64,000 nucleotides of DNA, taken from an uncultured Erythrobacter sp. (GTDB lineage Bacteria; Pseudomonadota; Alphaproteobacteria; Sphingomonadales; Sphingomonadaceae). The stretch covers positions 434,001 through 498,000 of the forward strand of contig CANLVN010000002.1 in the NCBI GenBank assembly GCA_947494705.1, read 5' to 3'. The position numbers and the translations under genes are program-made. Below the pieces are notes generated by a model that saw only the letters and a program-made list of their open reading frames with translations, searched no databases and had not been told where the DNA came from. Below are positions 18,050-25,794 of this stretch, piece by piece. Numbering within the stretch: the stretch's first letter is position 1; each line of letters opens with the position of its first letter.

Positions 18050-18856
18050 ATGAAAATCGCCACCTTCAACATCAACGGTATCAAGGCACGCCTCCCTCGC
18101 CTCAAGGAATGGCTCGAGGAAACACGCCCTGCTGTCGCTTGCCTGCAAGAGATCAAGAGCCAGGATGACGGATTTCCCGCCGACGAGTTCGAAGCAATCG
18201 GATATCAGGCGATCTGGCACGGTCAGAAGGCCTTTAACGGCGTCGCGGTGCTGGCAGATACAAATGCGGGGTACTCGATAGAAGAGGTCCAACGTGGACT
18301 GGGCATCGATGGTCCCAAGGACGGTGAGGGCGAACAGGCCCGCTATCTCGAAGTCGATGCACTGAAGGACGGCGGCAGGACCCGGATCGTTTGCATTTAC
18401 CTGCCCAACGGCAACCCGCAACCGGGGCCCAAATTCGACTACAAACTCGCCTGGATGGAGAAACTGCGCGCCCGCATGGGAGCGATCTGGGCCGAAGAAG
18501 TGCCAGCCGCGGTGCTCGGCGACTACAATGTCATTCCTGAAGACACGGACGTTTATTCGGTCAAGGCAATGGCATCCGATGCGCTGATGCAACCCGAATC
18601 GCGCGCTGCCTACAATCGCCTGCTTGCCGATGGATGGACCGACGCGGTCCATACTCTCAATCCACGTGGGGGAGTATGGACCTATTGGGATTACCAGGCC
18701 GGGGCGTGGCAGCGCGATCATGGCTTCCGCATCGACCACATCCTGCTCTCCCCCGAACTGGCGGACAAGTTGCAAGCCGTTGGCGTCGACCGCGAGCATC
18801 GCGGGCGGGAAAAAGCGAGCGATCACGCCCCGACCTGGGCGATACTGGCTGACTGA
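18050..18856 (+). CDS. xthA: Exodeoxyribonuclease III
   Basis: AP endonuclease/3'-exonuclease of base-excision repair, 268 residues. Catalytic motifs of the ExoIII/APE1 fold are in place: FNINGIKARLPRL, CLQEIKSQD with the metal-binding Glu, VCIYLPNGNP, GDYNVIPEDTDVY, and DHAPTWAIL at the C-terminus with the catalytic Asp-His pair. ATG 18050 is the natural start of the fold. It is followed by a bidirectional terminator shared with the convergent cell-wall hydrolase gene. Confidence 0.95.
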   Translation: MKIATFNINGIKARLPRLKEWLEETRPAVACLQEIKSQDDGFPADEFEAIGYQAIWHGQKAFNGVAVLADTNAGYSIEEVQRGLGIDGPKDGEGEQARYLEVDALKDGGRTRIVCIYLPNGNPQPGPKFDYKLAWMEKLRARMGAIWAEEVPAAVLGDYNVIPEDTDVYSVKAMASDALMQPESRAAYNRLLADGWTDAVHTLNPRGGVWTYWDYQAGAWQRDHGFRIDHILLSPELADKLQAVGVDREHRGREKASDHAPTWAILAD

Positions 18857-18870
18857 CCCCACAAACGAAA

Positions 18871-18894
18871 ACCCCCGCCGGAATGGGCGGGGGT
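18871..18894. terminator. Bidirectional terminator between xthA and the SleB-like gene
   Basis: ACCCCCGCC (18871-18879) pairs perfectly with GGCGGGGGT (18886-18894) around a six-base loop. The T-rich tail is better on the minus strand (TTTCGTTT), where it would end the hydrolase transcript. On the plus strand it closes xthA. Confidence 0.8.
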
Positions 18895-18920
18895 CTCGAA
18901 GTTTGGCTTAGCCTATCGGA

Positions 18921-19601
18921 TCAACGATAGAAGACATGCGTGTCGATCTGGGCAAGGCGCGTCTTGCGACGGCTCCAGCTCGGACGGACGTAGTTCGCGT
19001 GGAAGTAGACTGCGTCGGATGCTTCCGATTCCCACAGCCCCTCATGCGCGATCTTCGCGACAGCCTTGGCACGGGTCCAGGCGGCGGAAGACGAGCGGAT
19101 CTGCGGCATGCGGCCACCGCGCACGAAGGAGAATTGCGCGCGCTGGTACACGACGCCGCAGTAGCTCGCCGGCCAGCGGCGATCTTCGGCGCGGTTGATG
19201 ACGACCTGCGCCACTGCCAGCTGTCCCGAAAGCGGTTCGCCGCGCGATTCAAAATAGACCGCACCGGCAAGGCAGCGCATTTGTTCGGTCAGTTCGGTAT
19301 CGTCGCCGACCTTGGAAACCAGTTCGTGAAGCGATCCGGCCTGAAAATCTTTGTCGTTTGCGTCATCTTCGCTCGTTTCGGGGAGCGTCTGGACGACTTC
19401 TTCGGAAACGAAGACCGGCTGCTCTGGCACAATCTCGACCGATTGGCTGTTATCGGCCTCGGGGGCCTTCTGGATAACGGACCCGGGAGCTGCATCGATT
19501 GCATCCTGGGCGAAAGCTTCGACGCCATCGGCGCTCGAGAGGCTGATTGCGGCTGTCGCGATGACTGCGGCAGCACTCAGGGAGTAAGTCTTACGACCCA
19601 T
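18921..19601 (-). CDS. SleB-type cell wall hydrolase
   Basis: This 226-residue secreted peptidoglycan hydrolase (Hydrolase_2 family) has a signal peptide or anchor at residues 1-31. A low-complexity acidic stretch follows, then the catalytic domain from about residue 108: CLAGAVYFESRGEPLSGQ with the catalytic glutamate, VAQVVINRAEDRRWPA, and AVYFHANYVRPSW near the end. Such SleB/CwlJ homologs in alphaproteobacteria are likely lytic transglycosylases for wall remodelling. It is the left-most member of the long minus-strand run that ends at the putative origin. Confidence 0.88.
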   Translation of the reverse strand: MGRKTYSLSAAAVIATAAISLSSADGVEAFAQDAIDAAPGSVIQKAPEADNSQSVEIVPEQPVFVSEEVVQTLPETSEDDANDKDFQAGSLHELVSKVGDDTELTEQMRCLAGAVYFESRGEPLSGQLAVAQVVINRAEDRRWPASYCGVVYQRAQFSFVRGGRMPQIRSSSAAWTRAKAVAKIAHEGLWESEASDAVYFHANYVRPSWSRRKTRLAQIDTHVFYR

Positions 19602-19803
19602 TGCGTGTTCTTCTTGTGCGGTGAGCGAGCTCCGACGCAGGGTGGGATCTTTTGCACTTTTTGTGCGTAGGAGAGTTAGATTCCAAGTGGCCTGCCGGCT
19701 GCCCCCCGTCTGCGTGCCATCCCGTCTCGGCCGAATTGCCGCCCCGATGGCCTGCGCATTTGGAAGCTCGCGGCCAAATAGTCACAAATGAAACTACGTC
19801 AAG

Positions 19804-20139
19804 CTAACGCGGCATAAGTGCGATGAAGCGTTCTGGATCTGCGATGTCGATCTCAAGAATCCAGATATCGGGATCCTGGCGCCGCCGACGGTCGAGATAC
19901 TCTTGGAATTCATAAGGCTTTTCAGGGTCTTGAGCCTTACTGACCACAAACGGTCTCGTGCCGTCCAGCTGCGGCATCCTTTCGTAAAGGGTCGCATTTC
20001 CGCCGCGGAACACGTGGACGATCAACACTGTTCCCGCGTCGCGCTCTCCCTTGCCAAGAACCATCGCACTGCCGCCATTCGATTCGGCGAGACGGATCAT
20101 GCTCGCGATTTCGAGGTGCGTGGGAAGACGCTCGCTCAA
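19804..20139 (-). CDS. DUF1491 family protein
   Basis: This small protein of about 111 residues is of unknown function and restricted mainly to alphaproteobacteria. The family frame is visible: RLPTHLEIASMIRLAES, then GTVLIVHVF, then EFQEYLDRRRRQDPDIWILEI, and a C-terminal PERFIALMPR. There is no in-frame ATG before the conserved RLPTHL, so TTG 20139 is taken as the start; CTG 20160 is a weaker alternative. It begins 13 bp after the thioesterase stop and is probably coupled to it. Downstream 202 bp up to the hydrolase gene hold nothing I recognise. Confidence 0.75.
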   Translation of the reverse strand: MSERLPTHLEIASMIRLAESNGGSAMVLGKGERDAGTVLIVHVFRGGNATLYERMPQLDGTRPFVVSKAQDPEKPYEFQEYLDRRRRQDPDIWILEIDIADPERFIALMPR

Positions 20140-20152
20140 GAAAGGGCCTGTT

Positions 20153-20608
20153 TCATTCAGAGTATCCCGGCAGGCCAGAGAGCGCGATATGCGAGCGCAT
20201 GAAAGTCCCGGTGCCGCGCCCGATCTCATCCCCCTCGGCATCGATCAGGCGCGATTCGGCGACGAAGACGCGCCGCTTGCCACTCACCCATGTCCCCTCT
20301 GCTACCACTTCGCCGGCACGGACGGGCTTTGTGAAATGGAGGTTGAACCCGGTCGTCAACAAGAAGCGATCGCTGACCAAGGTGTTCGCCGCATAGAACG
20401 CCGCATCGTCGAGCATCTTGAAATAGATCGTACCATGCGCGGCGCCAGCTGCGTGGTAGACGTCTTCGCTGACAGTGAAGACGAGGCGCGCGCGCCCTTC
20501 GCCCGGTATGGTCAGCTTCGAATTGAACAGCGAATTGACCGGCGCCGACTGGTACAACCGTTCGAGCGCGCGGTGGTGCAGTTCGGCTCCTGCTGCTTCA
20601 GGCGGCAT
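20153..20608 (-). CDS. PaaI-like hotdog-fold thioesterase
   Basis: This 151-residue hotdog-fold protein probably hydrolyses an acyl- or aryl-CoA thioester. The core reads AAGAAHGTIYFKMLDDAAFY (the long helix, with HG and the following D in the active-site region), then TTGFNLHFTKPVRAGEVVAEG, as in PaaI/DUF4442 proteins. The start overlaps the ptsN stop by 11 bp, and DUF1491 follows, so the three are cotranscribed. The natural substrate is unknown. Confidence 0.85.
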   Translation of the reverse strand: MPPEAAGAELHHRALERLYQSAPVNSLFNSKLTIPGEGRARLVFTVSEDVYHAAGAAHGTIYFKMLDDAAFYAANTLVSDRFLLTTGFNLHFTKPVRAGEVVAEGTWVSGKRRVFVAESRLIDAEGDEIGRGTGTFMRSHIALSGLPGYSE

Positions 20609-21059
20609 CGCGCAGGAATTGGTTGGTCAGCACCCCAAACAGCGCATCTGCATCGGGTGCATCGCTGAGCGCCGAAAGCCTCGCCTCGTCGCGAACCATG
20701 CGCGAAACCGCTGCGAGCGCGTGAAGATGGGTCGCGCCAGCATTCTCGGGCGAGACAAGTCCGAAGACCAGCGAGACTGGGGTGGCATCGGCCGCCTTGA
20801 AATCGACCGGCTTTGACAGGCGAAGCACCGCCATCGTGGGTCGGGTGACACCCGAATTGCGGCAATGGGGAATAGCTACCCCGCGACCGAAGCCAGTGCT
20901 GCCCAGCAACTCACGCTGCTCGAGCCCTTCTAGTATCTCGTCGGCATCGAGACGATAAACGTCCGCGTAAAGACGCGAGAGGTGTTGGAGAACCTGTTGG
21001 GCACTATTCACCTGCGCAAAAGCGACAGCGTGCGGTACCACAGAAATATTCACATCCAT
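20598..21059 (-). CDS. ptsN: Nitrogen PTS enzyme IIA (PtsN)
   Basis: EIIA-Ntr is the terminal phospho-acceptor of the nitrogen PTS and controls targets by its phosphorylation state. The 153-residue protein has the phosphorylated histidine in GVAIPHCRNSGV (about residue 69) after EQRELLGSTGFGRG, the family context. ATG 21059 gives the usual length. A longer frame upstream is not supported. It follows hpf by 170 bp on the same strand, the common hpf-ptsN order downstream of rpoN, though rpoN itself is absent here. Confidence 0.92.
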   Translation of the reverse strand: MDVNISVVPHAVAFAQVNSAQQVLQHLSRLYADVYRLDADEILEGLEQRELLGSTGFGRGVAIPHCRNSGVTRPTMAVLRLSKPVDFKAADATPVSLVFGLVSPENAGATHLHALAAVSRMVRDEARLSALSDAPDADALFGVLTNQFLRDAA

Positions 21060-21229
21060 TTCGAACTCTTGATCCCGAGCAAGAATTGTCGATCGATTAA
21101 AGGGCCACTGCCCCGGCAAAAGCAAATGTAAAGCCGCAACGATGCAGCTTGCAGGCGCCTTATATGGTTTGAGCCTCCCCCGGATTTGCTGACATAACGG
21201 TCTGGGCCGTTCGCCGCGTCACCTCGGCC

Positions 21230-21793
21230 TTAATGCGGTTCAACCCAGCCGATCGAACCGTCCGCGCGGCGATAGACCATATTATGCCGTCCAGTGCCAG
21301 CATTTTTGAAAAATAGTGCCGGAGTATCGCGCAAATCGAGCATCATCACCGCGTCGGCAACACTGCTTTCCGGGATGTCGACTTTTGTTTCCGCAATGAC
21401 GGGAGGTGCGTCCGCAGCGATCTCTTCCTCAGGCTCTTCGGCGGCGAAAATAGTATAGGCAGCCTCCTCTTCCGCGCGCACGTGGGAGGCCCGTTCGTGG
21501 CGGTCGTTCAGGCGGCGCTTGTAGCGGCGCAGCTGCTTCTCGATCCTGCTCGCGGCTTCGTCGAGCGCGTGATGCGCGTCATGCGCGGTACCCTGCGACT
21601 TGAGGATCAGCCCTTGTGTCACGTGGGTCACGATATGGCAGGAAAATGCACCGCCCGCCGCTTTGCCGAAGGTGACATGCGAAGACAGCGCCCGTTCGAA
21701 ATGTTTGTCGACAATGGCACCCAAACGCTCGGAAGCGTGCTCCTGAAGTGCTGCGCCGGTTTCCACCTGGTGGCCGGAAATTCGGATATCCAT
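21230..21793 (-). CDS. hpf: Ribosome hibernation promoting factor, long form
   Basis: Binds the 30S decoding site and dimerises 70S ribosomes into inactive 100S particles in stationary phase. The 187-residue protein has the N-terminal S30AE domain (residues 1-105, MDIRISGHQVETGAAL and the basic helix EKQLRRYKRRLNDRH) and an acidic linker. The C-terminal dimerisation domain includes the segment RHNMVYRRADGSIGWVE. ATG 21793 is preceded by AAAGGAG. It lies 22 bp after dnaQ, so it may be read from the same transcript. Confidence 0.95.
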   Translation of the reverse strand: MDIRISGHQVETGAALQEHASERLGAIVDKHFERALSSHVTFGKAAGGAFSCHIVTHVTQGLILKSQGTAHDAHHALDEAASRIEKQLRRYKRRLNDRHERASHVRAEEEAAYTIFAAEEPEEEIAADAPPVIAETKVDIPESSVADAVMMLDLRDTPALFFKNAGTGRHNMVYRRADGSIGWVEPH

Positions 21794-21815
21794 CGCATTC
21801 ACTCCTTTACTGGTT

Positions 21816-22529
21816 TCAACGTGTCCAGATTGCGCCTTCGATCTTCGCGACAAACTCGGCATGGCGCTGCAGCTCCATCGCCGACGCGCTATGCGGCCGC
21901 GGTTCGCGGCGTGGGCGATCGGCCTTATCGCGGAATGCGAGGACATTGTCGCGCTGCGCAACTTCATCGTTCAACCCTGGTGCCGCAGAGCCCGTGGCCG
22001 CAAGTTCCAACCCGATCTGGCGCCCGCCGGTCAACTCGACATAGACCTGCGCGAGCAATTCCGCATCGAGAAGTGCGCCGTGCTTCACGCGGTGACTGCG
22101 ATCGACGCCATAACGCGAGCACAGGGCGTCGAGCGATAGCTTGGCGCCGGGATGCTTCTTGCGTGCCAGGGCAACAGTGTCGACCATGCGGTCCATCGCG
22201 ATCGGTGGGCGACCGATGCGTTCAAGCTCAGCATTCAGAAAGCCGAAATCGAAGCCGGCATTGTGCGCAACCAATGGCGCATCGCCAATGAACTCCAGCA
22301 GTTCATCGACCGTCTCGGCAAATTTCGGCTTGGTCTCGAGGAAAGAGATCGACAGACCATGCACCGCCTCCGCTGCGGCGGGCATGTCGCGTTCGGGATT
22401 GTAATAAGCGTGGTAGCTGTTTCCGGTCTCGACCCGACCGACCATTTCGACACAACCGATTTCGACCATGCGGTCCCCGGTCTTGGGGTCGAGTCCGGTC
22501 GTTTCGGTGTCGAAGACAATCTCACGCAT
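21816..22529 (-). CDS. dnaQ: DNA polymerase III epsilon subunit (proofreading exonuclease)
   Basis: 3'-5' proofreading exonuclease of the replicative polymerase, 237 residues. The DEDDh motifs are complete: FDTETTG (residues 6-12), HNAGFDFGFLN, and HGALLDAELLAQVYVEL with the catalytic histidine. It follows coaE by 48 bp in the ori-proximal minus-strand cluster, the place it holds in many alphaproteobacteria. Confidence 0.95.
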   Translation of the reverse strand: MREIVFDTETTGLDPKTGDRMVEIGCVEMVGRVETGNSYHAYYNPERDMPAAAEAVHGLSISFLETKPKFAETVDELLEFIGDAPLVAHNAGFDFGFLNAELERIGRPPIAMDRMVDTVALARKKHPGAKLSLDALCSRYGVDRSHRVKHGALLDAELLAQVYVELTGGRQIGLELAATGSAAPGLNDEVAQRDNVLAFRDKADRPRREPRPHSASAMELQRHAEFVAKIEGAIWTR

Positions 22530-22577
22530 TTCGCGGACTATTCACCGATGCGCGGCCAAGCGCAAGAGGCGCCGCGA

Positions 22578-23177
22578 TCAATCGCGTGCAGCGAGGAGCG
22601 TTTCCACAAGCTCGCGCACCTGCTTCTCGGTTTCCTCGAGCGAAGTACCGGTGTCGATGACATGGTCGGCGCGCTCACGTTTCTCGGTATCCGGGGTCTG
22701 CAAACCCAGGATGTGTTCGAATTTCTCAACGGTCATACCCGGCCTTGCGAGAACCCGTTCCCGCTGAGTTGCCTCCGGAGCGGATACAACCACCACGACG
22801 TCGACGGCCTCGTGACCTCCACGCTCGAACAGGAGAGGGATATCGAACAGCACGAGCGCCTTGTCGGCGTTTTCGGAAAGGAAGGCAGCGCGTCTGGCAC
22901 CGACGGCCGGATGGACGATCGCTTCGAGACGGCCGAGCTTTTCCTTGTCGGCAAAAACCAGCTTGCCCAAGGCGTCGCGATCAACCCCGTCGGGGCCGGT
23001 CGATCCGGGAAAGGCCGCTTCGATCGCATCGATCAATTCGCCGCCGGGCCCCTGCATCGCACGCACCTGAGCGTCGGCATCGAATACCGGCACGCCGGCG
23101 CGTTCGAACATGGCCGCGACCGTCGACTTTCCCATGCCAATTGATCCGGTGAGGCCGATGATGGTTGGACGAGTCAT
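22578..23177 (-). CDS. coaE: Dephospho-CoA kinase
   Basis: Last step of coenzyme A synthesis, phosphorylating the 3'-hydroxyl of dephospho-CoA with ATP. The 199-residue protein has the P-loop GLTGSIGMGKSTV (residues 7-19), FDADAQVRAM with the catalytic Asp, and DIPLLFERG, all standard. Its ATG overlaps the TGA of aroE by four bases, so the two are translationally coupled. Confidence 0.95.
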   Translation of the reverse strand: MTRPTIIGLTGSIGMGKSTVAAMFERAGVPVFDADAQVRAMQGPGGELIDAIEAAFPGSTGPDGVDRDALGKLVFADKEKLGRLEAIVHPAVGARRAAFLSENADKALVLFDIPLLFERGGHEAVDVVVVVSAPEATQRERVLARPGMTVEKFEHILGLQTPDTEKRERADHVIDTGTSLEETEKQVRELVETLLAARD

Positions 23178-24028
23178 GCGCTGAGAATTCCCATGAGTTC
23201 GGCATCATGTTGGCGCGGTGGAGATTGGCCGAAGAATTTCTCGAAGGCGATGGCAGCCTGCCCGATCAGCATGGCGAAACCATCAATTGCCCGATGCCCC
23301 CTCTCTCGCGCGGATTTCAGGAAAGGCGTGTCGATGGGGCTTGTGACGATATCGTAGGCGATACTGCCGGGCGGTGCATGGCTCCAGTCAAAGGCGAGCG
23401 GCATATTTCCAACCATGCCCAAAGATGTCGCGTTGACGACGAGGTCGAGACAACCTTCGCGGTCGTCGAAGGCGAAATCGGTTGGTTCGGCGAAATGCGC
23501 GATATGGACCGCGTGATGCTCTCCCTTCGGGGCCAGTTCGTCGAGCAGGGCGCGCGCCTTCGCAGTATCGCGCCCGGCAACGACGAGGGTGAAGCCTTCC
23601 TGCGCGAGTGCAAAGATGATCGCGCGCGCAGCGCCGCCCGTTCCCAAGATGCGAGCCATGCGAAAATAGTGTGTCTGGGCAAGCTCTTCGCGCAGCGGCT
23701 CAAGAAACCCTGCGGCATCGGTGTTGGTGCCTGCCAAGCCCCGGTCGGGGCCCGGATAGATGGTGTTCACCGCGCCGATCCGCGATGCGACATCGTCGAC
23801 ATCTGCGAGATGCTCGATCACCGCTTGTTTGTGCGGCATTGTCACGTTGCATCCGCGCCACTCAGGGTCCCGACCTTGCCGCGCCAGATATCCCTCAAGC
23901 CCCTGGCCCAAGACATGCTGGGCCTTGTAATCGGCGTCGATCCCCAGCTTCTTCAACCAAAAGCCGTGGATCAGAGGGGATTTCGACTGCGCAATCGGGT
24001 CGCCGATCACGTGAGCTACGGCGGTCAT
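23174..24028 (-). CDS. aroE: Shikimate dehydrogenase
   Basis: NADPH-dependent reduction of 3-dehydroshikimate in aromatic amino-acid synthesis. The 284-residue protein has the substrate site QSKSPLIHGFW (residues 13-23) and the catalytic lysine in NVTMPHKQAV. The NADP loop GTGGAARAIIFAL and the NATSLGM segment follow. ATG 24028 was chosen because it starts directly before the conserved VIGDPIAQSKSP; the longer frame upstream overlaps maf. It overlaps both maf and coaE by four bases. Confidence 0.94.
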   Translation of the reverse strand: MTAVAHVIGDPIAQSKSPLIHGFWLKKLGIDADYKAQHVLGQGLEGYLARQGRDPEWRGCNVTMPHKQAVIEHLADVDDVASRIGAVNTIYPGPDRGLAGTNTDAAGFLEPLREELAQTHYFRMARILGTGGAARAIIFALAQEGFTLVVAGRDTAKARALLDELAPKGEHHAVHIAHFAEPTDFAFDDREGCLDLVVNATSLGMVGNMPLAFDWSHAPPGSIAYDIVTSPIDTPFLKSARERGHRAIDGFAMLIGQAAIAFEKFFGQSPPRQHDAELMGILSA

Positions 24029-24621
24029 GCCTGGAGGACGCCCTGTTCCCGGAGTGCGCCGAGCAGCGGAAGCAGCGGCATGCCGAGAACTGTAAACTGG
24101 TCGCCTTCTATCCGTTCGAACAATTGCACGCCCATGGCTTCGATCCGGAAGCACCCGACAGTGTAGCCCACCTGAGGCCATTCGACCTCGAGATAATCCT
24201 CGATGAACGCATCGGACAATTCGCGCACATGCAAAAGCGCGATCTCGGCGTGGCTCCATTCGCAGGTGTCGTCACGTACAAGCGCGGCGGCGCTGTGGAG
24301 CTCCATCACCTTGCCCGAAAAGAAGGCGAGATGTTCGCGTGCATTCTCGCGCGAAGTCGGTTTGTCGAACCTGCGGCCCTCGACACAGATAAGTGAGTCG
24401 CTGCCGAGGACCAGCGCGCCCTTGTGCTCGCGGGCGACCGCGGCAGCCTTTGCTACACTAAGCGCCTCGGCGACTTCCGAAGGTTTGGCGTCGGTCAGGC
24501 TGTCTTCGATTGCGCGCTCGTCGAGATCGGCGGGAACGGATTCATAAGAGACACCTGCCGCATCGAGCATTTCGCGGCGCGAAGCGGACTTGGAAGCGAG
24601 GACGAGGGATGGCGCGGTCAT
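24025..24621 (-). CDS. maf: Maf-family nucleotide pyrophosphatase
   Basis: House-cleaning enzyme that hydrolyses non-canonical nucleoside triphosphates. The 198-residue protein has the signature LASKSASRREML near the N-terminus, VLGSDSLICVEGR in the middle, and VGCFRIEAMGVQLFERIEGD, typical of the Maf fold. Start and stop overlap ppsR and aroE by four bases each, so it is embedded in a coupled operon. Confidence 0.93.
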   Translation of the reverse strand: MTAPSLVLASKSASRREMLDAAGVSYESVPADLDERAIEDSLTDAKPSEVAEALSVAKAAAVAREHKGALVLGSDSLICVEGRRFDKPTSRENAREHLAFFSGKVMELHSAAALVRDDTCEWSHAEIALLHVRELSDAFIEDYLEVEWPQVGYTVGCFRIEAMGVQLFERIEGDQFTVLGMPLLPLLGALREQGVLQA

Positions 24622-25463
24622 ATCGGTTTTGAAATCCCGTCGACCGGACGGTCCTTGCGTTGACGCTCCTGCACCAACCGGATCACGGCGGCCGCGCTTT
24701 CCTCGATCGAGCGGCGGGTGACATCGATCACTGGCCAGCCATTATCGGCGAACATCCGGCGCGCATATTGCAGCTCGCTCTTTACCTTCTCACCGTCGAC
24801 ATAGGAAGTTTCGGTCCCCTCGTTGAGGGAGAGCAATCGGTTGCGGCGGATCTGGACAAGCCGTTCGGGCGCAGTGGTCAACCCGACGACCAGTGGATGG
24901 CGCAAGTCGTAGAGCGCATCGGGCGGCGGGCTTTCAGGCACGATGGGAATGTTCGCGACCTTGTAGCCGCGATTGGCGAGATAGATCGACGTGGGTGTTT
25001 TCGAGCTGCGCGAAACCCCTGCGAGGACGACATCGGCCTCTTCCCAATCCTCGTGAGCGATGCCGTCGTCATGCGCGATCGTGTACTGGATAGCATCGAC
25101 GCGCTTGAAATAGTCGGCATCCATCGTGTGCTGGCGTCCGGGTCGACCGTGCGCCTCCTGTCCCAGCTGAGATTCCAGGGCAGCGGTCACCTGGTCGAGA
25201 ACCGGCACGGCGGGCAGGCCGAGATGACGACAATGTTCTTCCAGCCGCGAGCGGGTGTCGGGATTGACGAGGGTGAACAGCACCAGCCCGGGATTTTCGG
25301 CAAGGTCGGGGACAATCCGGTCGAGATGCTGACGCGAACGCACCATTGGCCAGAAATGACGGCTGACACTGGGATCGTCGAACTGCGCAAGCGCAGCTTT
25401 CGCAATCATTTCAAGCGTTTCACCGGTTGAATCCGAGACGAGATGCAGATTCAGTCGGTTCAT
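24618..25463 (-). CDS. ppsR: PEP synthase/PPDK regulatory protein (DUF299)
   Basis: Bifunctional kinase/pyrophosphorylase that switches pyruvate phosphate dikinase or PEP synthase off and on. The 281-residue protein has LHLVSDSTGETLEMIAKAAL at the N-terminus, the GVSRSSKTPTSIYLANRG phosphate-binding loop, and the C-terminal DVTRRSIEESAAAVI. ATG 25463 is chosen because family members begin just before the LHLVSDSTG segment. It is the first gene of the ppsR-maf-aroE-coaE series and borders the putative origin. DUF299 next to hemE across the origin is the arrangement known in Caulobacter and Rickettsia. Confidence 0.92.
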   Translation of the reverse strand: MNRLNLHLVSDSTGETLEMIAKAALAQFDDPSVSRHFWPMVRSRQHLDRIVPDLAENPGLVLFTLVNPDTRSRLEEHCRHLGLPAVPVLDQVTAALESQLGQEAHGRPGRQHTMDADYFKRVDAIQYTIAHDDGIAHEDWEEADVVLAGVSRSSKTPTSIYLANRGYKVANIPIVPESPPPDALYDLRHPLVVGLTTAPERLVQIRRNRLLSLNEGTETSYVDGEKVKSELQYARRMFADNGWPVIDVTRRSIEESAAAVIRLVQERQRKDRPVDGISKPI

Positions 25464-25726
25464 GGATCGATTCGCGCAGGCTCGCTTGGGACTTGTGGAC
25501 AGGCAGGGGCATAAACCACGGGAGAGAACGGTCGACAAGCATGGGAGTGTTTTTCCTCCTCGCTATCAGCCCTGTGGTGCGGATTTCTTTCGACACGGGA
25601 CAACAGATATAGACAGGCTGGGAAGATCGGGGACAAGTCCCGCTTGACCGCGCAGCGTGGCGGAGTCGCAGAGCAGAAAAATTGCTTGCCTGAGCGGCAA
25701 AATCGGGCAGGGCCCGGTAATTCCCG

Positions 25727-25735
25727 CTATCCACA
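25727..25735 (+). promoter_or_regulatory. DnaA box candidate
   Basis: CTATCCACA matches the consensus TTATCCACA at eight of nine positions. It sits about 16 bp before the AT-rich segment, the usual order of box and unwinding element. Confidence 0.5.
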
Positions 25736-25750
25736 GGGCCAACAGACTCC

Positions 25751-25790
25751 ATCAATCCTTTTAAAATTACATTATATTTGATTAGAGGAA
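25751..25790. promoter_or_regulatory. AT-rich segment: unwinding element and/or hemE promoter, with CtrA-like site
   Basis: Thirty-two of 40 bases are A or T in an otherwise GC-rich chromosome. Inside, TTAA (25761-25764), seven bases, then TTAT (25772-25775) is one base short of the CtrA consensus TTAA-N7-TTAA. The segment ends in AGAGGAA, the ribosome site of hemE. Confidence 0.45.
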
Positions 25791-25794
25791 CGCC

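Larger units (their letters stand above)
25464..25794. other. Candidate chromosomal replication origin (oriC), ppsR-hemE intergenic region
   Basis: This 331-bp stretch has no gene and is the largest gap in the window. It lies between the divergent ppsR and hemE genes, the site of the origin in Caulobacter. Seen here are a near-consensus DnaA box (25727-25735), a weak second box on the other strand (25494-25502, 7 of 9), and a 40-bp segment with only 8 G/C next to hemE. Three GANTC sites (near 25469, 25662 and 25745) are also present. Ten minus-strand genes lie left of it and a mostly plus-strand run lies right of it, as expected for replication leaving in both directions. parAB and four parS sites are 6-11 kb away. 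The origin call is an inference. Confidence 0.6.
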
